Assembly: GCF_026968045.1 (NCBI RefSeq)
Contig: NZ_JAPVBQ010000001.1
Location: 1,067,238-1,131,237, forward strand
Direction of reading: 5' to 3'
DNA: 64,000 nt
Source of the DNA: Modestobacter sp. VKM Ac-2977
Lineage (GTDB): Bacteria > Actinomycetota > Actinomycetes > Mycobacteriales > Geodermatophilaceae
Numbering within the stretch: position 1 is the first letter of the stretch; every line of letters begins with the position of its first letter. A model generated the notes under the pieces. That model saw only the letters and a list, made by a program, of their open reading frames with translations, was not told where the DNA came from and did no database searches. Shown here piece by piece: positions 1 to 7,260 of this stretch. The translations under genes were made by a program, and so were the position numbers.

Positions 1-1
1 G

Positions 2-82
2 CGGGCGTTCAAGAAGCTGATGGACCTCGAGCAGCTGGCCATCTCGCTCCGCAAGCGGGCGTCCGGCGGGCTGACCCCGTGA
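2..82 (+). CDS. 3' end of an unidentified gene
   Basis: An open frame enters from the left edge and ends at TGA 80-82. Only 26 residues are visible, ending in a basic, helical tail (KKLMDLEQLAISLRKR). The next gene starts at GTG 79, so stop and start overlap by four bases and the two are probably translationally coupled. Too little is present to name the family. Confidence 0.65.
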   Translation, partial: RAFKKLMDLEQLAISLRKRASGGLTP

Positions 83-639
83 GCCTGATCGAGCGGGTGC
101 GCGGGAGGTTCGCCCGCCCACCGGAGCCGGTGCGCGCGGCGCTCGACGTGGACGCCGAGGAGCGGGCCCTGGCGTGGGGGGAGCGGGTCGACGGTGGCTG
201 GACCGTGGCCACCTCGCGCGGCCTGCGCGTCGTCCCGGCCGGCTCGGGTGAGGACGTGACCCTGCTGGCGTGGCATGAGATCGGCACCGCACGGTGGAGC
301 GCGGCCGGCGCGGGAGGCACGTTCGTGGTGACGCCGCTGGTCGAGGTGGAGCCCGGGGTGCAGGCCCGCCAGGCGCCGCAGCGGCACGTGCTGCGGGAGG
401 CCGGCGGGCTGCCCGGCATGCTGCGCAGCCGGGTCGACCGCACCGTGGTGACCAGCCAGCGGCACCCGCTGCCCACGGGGGGAGGGGTGCTGCTGGTGGC
501 CCGCCGGGTGCCCGGTCAGGCGGCGCGGGAGTGGACCGTGGTCTTCGACGACGACGCCGACCGGGACGACCCGGTGGCCCGGCAGATCGCCCGTGACCGC
601 CTGGCCGCAGCGGTGGACGCCGACGACCCCAGCCGCTGA
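79..639 (+). CDS. conserved hypothetical protein, 186 aa
   Basis: This gene starts at GTG 79, overlapping the stop of the upstream gene (GTGA), and ends at TGA 637-639. The protein is soluble, without signal peptide or membrane segment. It has many short beta-like strands (LAWGERVDGGWTVATSRGLR, then VTLLAWHEIGTARWSA), a pattern common in small actinobacterial proteins of unknown role. A run of V, D and R near the end (WTVVFDDDADRDDPVARQI) suggests a charged surface helix. I recognise no catalytic motif and assign no function. The strongly G+C-rich third codon positions and the coupling to the upstream gene support that it is real. Confidence 0.8.
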   Translation: MSLIERVRGRFARPPEPVRAALDVDAEERALAWGERVDGGWTVATSRGLRVVPAGSGEDVTLLAWHEIGTARWSAAGAGGTFVVTPLVEVEPGVQARQAPQRHVLREAGGLPGMLRSRVDRTVVTSQRHPLPTGGGVLLVARRVPGQAAREWTVVFDDDADRDDPVARQIARDRLAAAVDADDPSR

Positions 640-646
640 CCCGGGG

Positions 647-859
647 TCACTTGCTGCCGGTCTCGTTCCCCAGCCGGTGCTTCACCGAGTCGACGGCGGC
701 GTCGGCACGTGCCTGGGCCACGCCGGCGGCGGTCTGCAGGCGAGGGTCGTCCTTGGCGTGGTTGTAGGCGCGGCGGATCTGCTCGTAGCGCTCACGGCCG
801 GCCTTGGCACCGAGGACGTAACCGGCACCGAAGCCGGCGAGGAAGGACAGCTTGGCCAC
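647..859 (-). CDS. small YtxH-like protein, 70 aa
   Basis: A 70-aa protein that begins MAKLSFLAGFGAGYVLGAKA. This short glycine-rich hydrophobic segment with repeated GxG/GxxxG spacing is followed by a basic amphipathic helix (GRERYEQIRRAYNHAKDD) and an alanine-rich tail. It is a very common small actinobacterial protein, often annotated as YtxH-like; its role is unknown, possibly membrane association through the N-terminal glycine-rich segment. It converges with the 79-639 gene, with only seven bases between the stops. A good Shine-Dalgarno stretch (GGAGGTCCCC on the coding strand) lies just upstream of the ATG at 859. Confidence 0.8.
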   Translation of the reverse strand: MAKLSFLAGFGAGYVLGAKAGRERYEQIRRAYNHAKDDPRLQTAAGVAQARADAAVDSVKHRLGNETGSK

Positions 860-927
860 GGGGGACCTCCTGGGTTGGGGCGGAAGTGATCACGCTACCG
901 GCCCAGCGGTGTTCCGACCCGTCGAGC

Positions 928-1618
928 TCAGGAGGTCGGGCTCAGCTCGCGCGGGCGGTCGGCGGCGTAGGCGATCCGGTCGCGCCCGGCCCGCTTGGCC
1001 TCGTACAGCGCCCGGTCGGCGGTGCTGAGCAGGGAGAGGACCGCGTCGACCGGGTCCTGACCGGGCGGCGGCTCCGAGGTGACCACCCCGATGCTGACGG
1101 TGACCGGCGGCAGGTCAGGCACCGACAGGTCCCGCACGGCGGCGAGCAGCCGCTCCGCGGCTCGCGCGACGTCCTCCGGGCCGGGGGAAGTGGGCGACCC
1201 AGCCGAGCTCTTCCCCGCCGAGGCGCACGACCTCGGTCAGCACCCGGTCGCCGACGGCTTGCCCATGGGTGTCGTTCACCGTCTTGAAGTGGTCGAGGTC
1301 CAACACCATCACGGTCACCGGTTCACCGGCCGCGCCGGCTGCGGCCACGATGGCGCCGGCACGGTCTTCGATGCCGCGGCGGCCGCCGTCCCGAGGTCCC
1401 AGCCGACGGTGGATGGCCACGTAGCCGGCCATGCACCCCCAGACCGAGGCGCCCAGAGCAGCGAGCCGGGCGTCGGCGTGCGCGCCCACCGACCGCTGGA
1501 AGGCGCTGACCACGAACAGCGGGATGCTGCCGGTCAGGCAGATGGTGAGGAGCGTGACGGCGCGCCAGCCGATGTGGCAGCCCACGCACGCGACTGCTCG
1601 CTCCCGCCACGCCCGCAT
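928..1618 (-). pseudogene. GGDEF diguanylate cyclase, frameshifted and internally deleted
   Basis: From ATG 1618 the frame gives two membrane segments (WRAVTLLTICLTGSIPLFVV and LGASVWGCMAGYVAI). The start of a GGDEF domain follows (LDLDHFKTVNDTHGQAVGD) and then RLGGEEL. About 16 residues that normally separate the GD.VL helix from the GG(D/E)E(F/L) loop are missing. Just after GGEELGWVAHFP the frame shifts at a run of five C (reverse-strand TTCCCCCGG, near 1190). The domain continues in another frame to 928 (AAERLLAAVRDLSVPDL, VTVSIGVV, ADRALYEAKRAGRDR). One extra C would explain the shift, but the deletion is independent, so the gene is probably inactive rather than a sequencing error. A live gene would make c-di-GMP. 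Confidence 0.75.
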
Positions 1619-1763
1619 GCACACAGCGTCGGCAGCGGTACGCCCGGCTTGACCGTCCTCACCGGTCGGGTGCCGGAGGCGCGACCCGCCGGGACCCACC
1701 CCCGGCCCGGGACCGGCCCAGGCGTGGGGTAATCTCTGAGGGCGCGCGGGCACCACCCGCCGA

Positions 1764-1836
1764 TCCCCCGTAGCTCAATTGGCAGAGCATGCGACTGTTA
1801 ATCGCAGGGTTATAGGTTCAAGTCCTATCGGGGGAG
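1764..1836 (+). tRNA. tRNA-Asn (GTT)
   Basis: The gene folds as a standard cloverleaf: acceptor TCCCCCG (1764-1770) pairs with CGGGGGA (1829-1835), the D arm starts TAGCTCAATTGGCAGAGCA, and the anticodon GTT is at 1797-1799 in the loop CTGTTAA. The T arm is ATAGGTTCAAGTCCTAT and the discriminator base is G1836. CCA is not encoded. The 3' half is the integration target of the adjacent island and is duplicated at 18437. Confidence 0.97.
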
Positions 1837-1878
1837 CAAGCCAAGGCCCTGACCAGCGGAGACGCCGGTCAGGGCCTT
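1802..1878 (+). repeat. attL: 3' half of tRNA-Asn plus terminator
   Basis: This 77-bp segment is repeated directly at 18437-18513. The first 38 bp (anticodon arm, variable region, T arm, acceptor) are identical. Beyond that only positions 1840, 1841 and 1871 differ. The site begins inside the anticodon stem, the usual crossover region for tRNA-targeting tyrosine integrases, and the integrase gene starts 69 bp downstream. It marks the left end of the island. Confidence 0.92.
1845..1876 (+). terminator. hairpin downstream of tRNA-Asn
   Basis: GGCCCTGACC (1845-1854) pairs perfectly with GGTCAGGGCC (1867-1876) across a 12-base loop. It is followed by TTACTTCTTCCC rather than a clean T run. It lies inside the duplicated att segment. 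The right-hand copy (18480-18511) has one G-U pair and is followed by TTTT. Confidence 0.8.
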
Positions 1879-1904
1879 ACTTCTTCCCATCACACGAGCA
1901 CCCT

Positions 1905-1927
1905 GGCACTCTCTAGGCACTCAGTAT
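1905..1927 (+). repeat. possible integrase arm-type site
   Basis: GGCACTC occurs twice, 11 bp apart (1905-1911 and 1916-1922), immediately upstream of the integrase. GCACTCAGTAT (1917-1927) recurs as GCACTCAATAT at 18323-18333, near the other end of the island. The spacing of one helical turn and the position at both ends fit arm-type binding sites, but the match is short and could be chance. Confidence 0.3.
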
Positions 1928-1946
1928 CGAGAGCCGGAGGTGCCCC

Positions 1947-3182
1947 GTGGGCCGTCCACCGCTACCGCTGGGCACCAGCGGCAAGACGCTGTTCGCCACC
2001 ATGCCCAACGGCATGGTCAAGGCCCGGGTCAAGTTCCGCGACTTCGACGGCGAGGTCCGGCTGGTCTCCAAGACCGCCTCCTCCCGAGCGGCCGCCGAGC
2101 GGGCGCTGAAGGTGGAGCTGACCGTCCGCCGCTCTCCCGGAGGCACCGGCTCGCTGACCGCGGGCAGCCGGGTGTCGGCGTTGGCCGACGCGTGGCTGGC
2201 CGCCGACCACGGCTGGTCGACCGGCACCGAGCGCACCTACCGCTCGGCGGTGCGCGCCCAAGTCGTCCCCACCTTCGGCCGGCTCTGCCTGCGCGAAGTC
2301 ACCCCCGGCGTCATCAGCCGGGGGCTGGCCACGATGGCCCAGACCAGCGGCCCCAGCGCGGCCAAGACGGCGCGTGCTTGCCTCTCCGGGATGTTCGCGC
2401 TCGCCATCGCCGACGGTGCGGTGATGGTCAACCCCGTGCGCGACTCCGGGGCCCGGTTGAACTCCAGCGCCAAGAAGGCGCCGCGGGCGTTGACGGTGGG
2501 GGAGACCGCTCGGTTGGTCGAGCTGCTGCGGGGGAGTGCTCGGGCCGCCGAGCTGGACGTCGTCGACCTGATCGACTGGATGCTCGCCACGGGCGCGCGG
2601 ATCGGCGAGGCGGTGGCACTGCGGACCGGTGAGACCGCCGGCCGGCCGCTGCTGGACCTGGATGCCGGCACCTGGGAGGTCAACGCCACTGCGGTGCGTG
2701 TGCCTAAGAGGGGGATGGTCGTCCAGCCGCGGACCAAGACCGCGGCCGGCTGGCGGATCATCGCCGTGCCGGAGTTCGCGATCAACATGGTGCGCCGCCG
2801 GCTGACGTCACCACACCGGCCGGACACCGAGCTGGTGTTCCCGGCGCCGGTGGCCGGCACGCTGCGCGACCCGAACAGCGTTTCCGGTGACCTGCGCCAG
2901 CTGCTGGACTCCTTCGAGTGCGAGGCGTGCGACGGGACCGGCTTCCAGCCGGCGACGAAGACGACGGCTGCTGGCCGACCGCTCCGCTGCACCGAGGGCC
3001 CGTGGTCCTGGGTCACCTCGCACACCTTCCGCAAGACCGCCGCAACGCGCTTGGACGAAGCCGGCTTCACCCCGCGCCAGGTCGCCGACCAGCTCGGCCA
3101 CGCCAACCCGTCGATGACCCTGGACGTCTACTTCGGCCGCCAGGTGGTCAGCGCCGAAGCCGCCCGAGTCCTCGGTCGGTGA
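1947..3182 (+). CDS. int: tyrosine recombinase, island integrase
   Basis: A 411-aa phage-type integrase starting at GTG 1947. The N-terminal part (about 1-65) resembles an AP2-like arm-binding domain. Residues 75-165 form the SAM-like core-binding domain. The catalytic domain has the complete set R218 (TGARIGE), K264, H359-x-x-R362 (SHTFRK), H385 (LGHAN) and nucleophile Y395 (DVYFGR). A short cysteine-bearing insertion (CEACDG at 325-330 and C348) sits between the second and third catalytic blocks and may bind zinc. The gene lies directly beside tRNA-Asn and its duplicated 3' end, so it is the integrase of this island, catalysing site-specific integration and, with an excisionase, excision. 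It looks intact. Confidence 0.95.
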   Translation: MGRPPLPLGTSGKTLFATMPNGMVKARVKFRDFDGEVRLVSKTASSRAAAERALKVELTVRRSPGGTGSLTAGSRVSALADAWLAADHGWSTGTERTYRSAVRAQVVPTFGRLCLREVTPGVISRGLATMAQTSGPSAAKTARACLSGMFALAIADGAVMVNPVRDSGARLNSSAKKAPRALTVGETARLVELLRGSARAAELDVVDLIDWMLATGARIGEAVALRTGETAGRPLLDLDAGTWEVNATAVRVPKRGMVVQPRTKTAAGWRIIAVPEFAINMVRRRLTSPHRPDTELVFPAPVAGTLRDPNSVSGDLRQLLDSFECEACDGTGFQPATKTTAAGRPLRCTEGPWSWVTSHTFRKTAATRLDEAGFTPRQVADQLGHANPSMTLDVYFGRQVVSAEAARVLGR

Positions 3183-3313
3183 CCGGGTCCCATCCTTCGG
3201 GTGACCGGGGCCATGCTGCTGCTTGGCGTCGCCTGGGGATGCACGGTCCGCGACGGCGAGTTGTTCGTCGATGAGCCCGTCAAGGAAGTTGGACCTGTAG
3301 GAGAGTGGGCGGG

Positions 3314-4828
3314 GTGGAGAAGCGCTATTACCAAGTCTTCGTCAGCTCGACCTACATCGACCTTGTGGACGAGCGCGAGCAGGTGACAGAGCAGCTGCTG
3401 AGGTCTCGCTGCATCCCGTCTGGGATGGAACTTTTCACGGCCAGCGGACGGCCGCCGTGGGACGTGATCACGTCAGCGATCGAAACCACCGACTACATGG
3501 TCTTGATCCTCGGGGGCCGCTACGGCAGCGTCGGCGACGACGGGCGGAGCTTTACTGAACGGGAATACGACGAGGCTCAAAGCCGCGGGATTCCTGTTCT
3601 CGCTTTCCTGCATGAAGACGTCGACAGCCTGCCCCGACGGAACGTCGACGTTGGCGAGGAGGGTGAGTCGCTGGCGAAGCTTCGCGCCAAGGTCAGCGAC
3701 AGCGAGCGCCAAACGGTTCAGTTCTGGAGTGACGCCCGCGACCTTGCTCAGAAGGTCGGTACGGCCATCCGAGAAGCGATCATCAACGAGCCGCGACCGG
3801 GATGGGTGCGCGGTGGCGATGTGCGCGTCGTAGATGAGGGCTCCGGGAGCGACCAGGAGAGCGACCAACGAGTTCCCCCGCTACCCTCGCTGACCTCAAC
3901 CTCCGACGAGTTGCGCGAGACGCTGGCTCTGCCGGGAGGCGAGGCGCGTCTTGAACGCTCCATTGGCACTGCGATCAAGCAGGTCAAGCGTCTGCCGTTC
4001 ATCGTCGGGGATGCCGAGTACGACGGTGTGGCCAACCTCGATGCCGAGCGCGCTCAGAGAATGGCGGCTCTTGAGGATGCGGCTCCACCGCTCGTCTTGA
4101 GCGTTGCCGCAGCCGCGCGGTGGGGGACGCCAGACCTAGATCAATACTTGTGTGATTTGGTTGAGGAACTGAACAGCAGCCCCCGGCGCAGCGGATACAC
4201 GAGCTTGATCGACATGATGCGGGCCCCTGCCGTGCTCGTTTTCACTGCGGCCGGCGTAGGGGCGTGCGCCGGGAAACGGGACGATTTAGTCGGGTTGCTT
4301 CTGTCCGAGGAGTTGACCATGGACGACCCCATGCGCGACGAGGATGCTCCGGTAGCGAGCCTCCTCTCGGCTGGGCTCCTGTACCCGTACGGCTGGCCCA
4401 GTAAGTCCATGCGGGAGTACTTCGAGAAGGCACTCGGGGCTGACCCGGCTTGGGAGGGGTCAGTGCTCGACCGAGCATGGGAGCGCTGGGAGTATCTCGC
4501 CGCGGTCGCGCGGCTTCACCTCAGTGAGCGCTTCCAGACGCCGCGAGGCGAGCGTCCGTACCTACGGATCGAGGATGGTGCTGGCAGGGCGCGTCGGACA
4601 ACCGTTGGCAAGAGCATTCGCAGGCAGGTCAAGCAAGCAGGAGAAGCTCACCCGCTGATGCGGGCCGGCTTGTGTAAGGGAAGCGCAGAGGCATTCGAGG
4701 GCGCTGCTGCGAGCCTCGACGGCGACTATGGGGCGTGGGGCGAGAACCAAGACTTCGCAGCTCTCCCAGGCATGGGCGGCGCTCTACCGAGCGGCCCGCA
4801 CTACCCCGGCAGTCGATCGGGCTTCTGA
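3314..4828 (+). CDS. DUF4062-domain protein, candidate defence effector
   Basis: This protein is about 504 aa. I prefer GTG 3314 because AGGAGA ends about nine bases upstream; the GTG at 3305 is too close to that site. The N-terminus (KRYYQVFVSSTYIDLVDERE, then LILGGRYGSV and SFTEREYDEA) is a typical DUF4062 domain, a Rossmann-like fold related in shape to TIR and usually placed at the N-terminus of large signalling or NTPase proteins. Here no NTPase follows. Residues about 180-500 are a helical region I do not recognise, with no Walker motif, membrane segment or repeat. Base composition is visibly less G+C-rich than in the flanking chromosome. Its place in an island with other immunity-like genes suggests a phage-defence or stress-response role; that is inference. 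Confidence 0.75.
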   Translation: MEKRYYQVFVSSTYIDLVDEREQVTEQLLRSRCIPSGMELFTASGRPPWDVITSAIETTDYMVLILGGRYGSVGDDGRSFTEREYDEAQSRGIPVLAFLHEDVDSLPRRNVDVGEEGESLAKLRAKVSDSERQTVQFWSDARDLAQKVGTAIREAIINEPRPGWVRGGDVRVVDEGSGSDQESDQRVPPLPSLTSTSDELRETLALPGGEARLERSIGTAIKQVKRLPFIVGDAEYDGVANLDAERAQRMAALEDAAPPLVLSVAAAARWGTPDLDQYLCDLVEELNSSPRRSGYTSLIDMMRAPAVLVFTAAGVGACAGKRDDLVGLLLSEELTMDDPMRDEDAPVASLLSAGLLYPYGWPSKSMREYFEKALGADPAWEGSVLDRAWERWEYLAAVARLHLSERFQTPRGERPYLRIEDGAGRARRTTVGKSIRRQVKQAGEAHPLMRAGLCKGSAEAFEGAAASLDGDYGAWGENQDFAALPGMGGALPSGPHYPGSRSGF

Positions 4829-4855
4829 GAGGGCTCGCTCTGCGTGCGGTTAACA

Positions 4856-4890
4856 GTTCGCCCCGGGAGGCACGAGCTCCCGGGGCGAAC
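4856..4890. terminator. strong bidirectional hairpin
   Basis: GTTCGCCCCGGGAG (4856-4869) and CTCCCGGGGCGAAC (4877-4890) form a perfect 14-bp stem around a 7-base loop. It sits between the convergent DUF4062 gene and the HTH gene at 4910 and can serve both. Confidence 0.8.
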
Positions 4891-4909
4891 CGGTTCATAC
4901 CCGATCGGC

Positions 4910-5104
4910 TTAGCGGTTGCCGTACAACGACGCCGCGACCTTGGTCTCCCACCACCGGTCGCACTCCGCCTCGTCGTACAGCACCCGACGGCCGGCCTTG
5001 ACCCCGGCGGGGCCGATGCCGATGTGGCGCCAGTAGCGCACGGTGGCCGGGCTGGTGCGGAATCGCGCGGCCACCTCCTCGGTGGTCAGCAGACGAATGG
5101 CCAT
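4910..5104 (-). CDS. xis: excisionase-like HTH protein, 64 aa
   Basis: A 64-aa protein with one winged-helix (MerR/excisionase-type) domain: MAIRLLTTEEVAARFRTSPA, then TVRYWRHIGIGP and a GRRVLYDEAECDRWW wing. Such proteins bind att-region DNA and steer integrases toward excision. The TTEEVA...VRYWR pattern and the tryptophan pair near the end are typical of actinobacterial excisionases in tRNA-inserted elements. It is separated from int by the DUF4062 gene instead of lying beside it. A cluster of GGGGTGACGT-like repeats (5185-5239) lies directly upstream and is probably its control region. The ATG at 5104 is preceded by CGAGGAGATGCC, a good ribosome-binding site. Confidence 0.8.
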   Translation of the reverse strand: MAIRLLTTEEVAARFRTSPATVRYWRHIGIGPAGVKAGRRVLYDEAECDRWWETKVAASLYGNR

Positions 5105-5184
5105 GGCATCTCCTCGGACGACGACGGGTGGAGCCGGTCATCTCGAGGAGGCGCTGGTGGCGTGCGGTTGCTGCCAACAGCGTT

Positions 5185-5239
5185 GGGGTGACATTCAGTA
5201 GGTCGACGTCACCCCGGGTTGACTGGCACGTCACCCCGG
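5185..5239. promoter_or_regulatory. cluster of GTCACCCC repeats upstream of xis
   Basis: ACGTCACCCCGG occurs at 5206-5217 and again at 5228-5239, exactly 22 bp (two helical turns) apart. An inverted GGGGTGAC is at 5185-5192. Further copies are at 5781-5790 (upstream of the zinc-finger gene), 7092-7101 and 7239-7246. The spacing and placement suggest operator or iteron sites for an element-encoded DNA-binding protein. Confidence 0.5.
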
Positions 5240-5247
5240 CGTCGTGG

Positions 5248-5748
5248 TCAGGGCGCGCGAGGTGCTGTACGGCTGCGGATGTAGAGCCGGCGGGTCATCG
5301 CGACGCCGAGCGCGGCCAGTGCGACGGACAGCTCGTCCAGGTCCCGGTTGTAGATGCGGCCGCTGTCGAGCTGGGTGAGGAGCTCGCCGAGCAGGCGCGG
5401 CCAATCGTGGCGGGTCGGCGGGATGGGCACCGGGGTCTCCACGCGTCGTTCGACGACCTGCACCGCCGAGAGTCCCGATGAGGCCGCGCGTACTTGCTCC
5501 CAGGCCCGCTGCCGGCACGTCGCAGAGCACCACTTGGGAAGCCGCCCCGTCGCCTTGACGGTGATCGGCCCACCGCACCACCCGCACGTCGACGCGGCGC
5601 GCCGCCGGGGCTGGGGGACAGACTCGACTGCCCCGGCCGAATGGGCGCCCGATTCACCGGACGGCGAAGTGCTCGGCTGCTGTACCTGTCGCCTCTTTGC
5701 TTGGCGCTGGGTCTCCGATCGCCCTGAAGCACTTCGACGTCTGCTCAT
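5248..5748 (-). CDS. zinc-finger protein of mobile elements, 166 aa
   Basis: I take the start at ATG 5748 (MSRRRSASGR); an in-frame start 39 bases upstream would overlap the GTCACCCC repeat at 5781. The first 50 residues are basic and low-complexity. A four-cysteine finger follows (CGWCGGPITV, then LPKWCSATCRQRAW), then a helical C-terminal half with a short conserved-looking block (SGRIYNRDLDELSVALAALG). Proteins of this architecture are common next to excisionase genes in actinobacterial integrative elements; the finger plus RQRAW motif suggests nucleic-acid binding. The xis gene lies downstream on the same strand, so the two may be co-transcribed, although the repeat cluster between them hints at a separate promoter. 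Confidence 0.65.
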   Translation of the reverse strand: MSRRRSASGRSETQRQAKRRQVQQPSTSPSGESGAHSAGAVESVPQPRRRAASTCGWCGGPITVKATGRLPKWCSATCRQRAWEQVRAASSGLSAVQVVERRVETPVPIPPTRHDWPRLLGELLTQLDSGRIYNRDLDELSVALAALGVAMTRRLYIRSRTAPRAP

Positions 5749-5780
5749 GCTGGCCACTGTCCGGATCGATGTCCCACCGG

Positions 5781-5790
5781 ACGTCACCCC
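5781..5790. promoter_or_regulatory. isolated ACGTCACCCC copy upstream of the zinc-finger gene
   Basis: This is the same 10-bp motif as the pair upstream of xis, located 33 bp upstream of the chosen start of the zinc-finger gene. It suggests that both genes respond to one regulator. Confidence 0.4.
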
Positions 5791-5836
5791 GATCTGTCAC
5801 GACGGAACGAGAGGCCTGGATGACGCTCCTCTTGTG

Positions 5837-6991
5837 TCAAGCGCTGTCGGCAGCGGCTTGTTCGGGGTCTGCTGATGGCAGGGGCGGGACCAGTCGGAGG
5901 GTGGCCGCGGCCGGCGGGGTGGGGCTGATGTGGTGGTAGATCTCGCGGGCGACGTAGCGCTTGAGGCAGCGCATGATGTCGCGTTTGGCCAGGCCTTCGG
6001 CGGTGCGGCGGGTGACGTAGTCCCGGGTCGGTGGATGGGTCTTCATCCGGACCAGGACGATGCGCCAGAGCGCGCTGTTGGCTTGGCGGTCACCGCCCCG
6101 GTTGAGCCGGTGGCGGTGGGTGTTGCCCGAGGAGGCCTGCACTGGGGAGGCGCCGCAGAGGGCCGCGAAGGCCTGTTCGCTGACCAATCGTTCGGGGTTG
6201 TCCCCGGCGGCGACCAGGAGGGCGCCGGCGGTGTCGGGGCCGACTCCGTGAGCGGCGAGCAGGTCGGGATGGGCGGCGGTGAGGATGGCCTTGAGGTGGG
6301 TGTCCAGGCCCTCGATCTCAGCGTCGAGGTGCTGGATCCGGCGGGCCAGCGCGCTCATCGCGTACTTGGCTGCCGCGCTGGTCGTGGTGAGCTCGCCGGG
6401 GCGGAAGCGGGCGGCGGTCGCGATGAGCTGGGCGTAGCGCAGCTTCTTGACGGTGTCGCGCAGCTCGTCGGGGGCGGTATCGGCCAGGGCCTGGAGCTGG
6501 AGCAGGGCTTGGGTGCGCTGCTTGATCGCCGAGCGGCGGGCCACCCGTAGCTGGCGGGCCATCTCCACCGGTCCGGTGCCGGTCTTGGGCACAGTCCGGG
6601 CTCGACCGGCCACGACTGCGCGGGCGGCTTCCTCGGCGTCGATGGTGTCGGACTTGCCGCGTCGGCGGCGGGCTTGCCGGTTGGGCCGGTCGACCTCGAC
6701 GACGTGCACGTCGCGGGCGGCCAGCCAGCGGGCAAGTCCACCGCCCCAGCAGCCGGTGCCCTCGATGCCGACAGCGGCCAGCTCCCCGTGGGAACGCAGG
6801 AACCGGAGCAGCGCCTTGAACCCGGCGGTGGTGGTGGGGAAGGTGTCGCTGGCCAGCACCCGGCCGAGGGGGTCGCAGACCGCGGCGACGTGGATGTGCT
6901 TGTGGGTGTCCACTCCGCCGATGACGGCACCGGGTGGCCATTCGGGGCGCTCGAGGTGGTCGCGGACGTGGCGTTCTGCCAACCTGGACAT
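5837..6991 (-). CDS. IS110-family transposase, 384 aa
   Basis: The best start is ATG 6991 (MSRLAERHVRDHLE), preceded by GAAGAGGAAC. The N-terminal RuvC-like DEDD domain begins GAVIGGVDTHKHIHVAAVCD, with a further acidic site in GIEGTG and the D in KSDTIDAEEAARA. A coiled helical linker follows. The C-terminal Transposase_20 domain holds HGVGPDTAGALLVAAG, the serine-containing block FAALCGASPVQASSG and NRGGDRQANSALWRIV. Length is in the usual IS110 range of about 330-420. All recognisable motifs are present, so the enzyme may be active. It works by RNA-guided recombination in characterised relatives. Confidence 0.93.
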   Translation of the reverse strand: MSRLAERHVRDHLERPEWPPGAVIGGVDTHKHIHVAAVCDPLGRVLASDTFPTTTAGFKALLRFLRSHGELAAVGIEGTGCWGGGLARWLAARDVHVVEVDRPNRQARRRRGKSDTIDAEEAARAVVAGRARTVPKTGTGPVEMARQLRVARRSAIKQRTQALLQLQALADTAPDELRDTVKKLRYAQLIATAARFRPGELTTTSAAAKYAMSALARRIQHLDAEIEGLDTHLKAILTAAHPDLLAAHGVGPDTAGALLVAAGDNPERLVSEQAFAALCGASPVQASSGNTHRHRLNRGGDRQANSALWRIVLVRMKTHPPTRDYVTRRTAEGLAKRDIMRCLKRYVAREIYHHISPTPPAAATLRLVPPLPSADPEQAAADSA

Positions 6992-7260
6992 CGCCGTTCC
7001 TCTTCTGCTGCAGCGCGGATGAGAGGTGCGGCACGCACGGCCGGGACGGCGGACAGGACACTGAGTGGGCCTGGTCGCACAAGCTCCTCTGAAGTCACCC
7101 CGCCCGACCGGTCGTGCCGCAGACACCGGGGCCGTGACAGCCGACCGGTCACCTTCCAGACAGCCCGACGGCGTCAGCAAATGTGGGAGTCAGACCGCCC
7201 CGGACCCCGGTGCCCTTGGCCCGCAGCCTCCTCGGAACGGGGTGACTGCGGTAGCCCGAT
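6992..7260 (-). ncRNA. candidate IS110 bridge-RNA region
   Basis: In IS110-group elements the non-coding end upstream of the transposase is transcribed into a structured RNA that pairs with target and donor DNA. Here about 270 bp between the transposase start and the next sequence carries no convincing gene in either strand. It contains several short inverted repeats. The assignment rests on family knowledge and position; I could not fold it or locate its guide loops. Confidence 0.3.

Larger units (their letters stand above)
5837..7260 (-). mobile_element. IS110-family insertion sequence (boundaries approximate)
   Basis: The element comprises the transposase (5837-6991) and a long non-coding stretch upstream of it. 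Elements of this family lack clear terminal inverted repeats and usually make no target duplication, so the ends cannot be fixed by eye. A long 5' non-coding end with a short 3' end is the IS110-group rather than the IS1111-group arrangement. It interrupts the region between the zinc-finger gene and the rest of the island. Confidence 0.6.
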
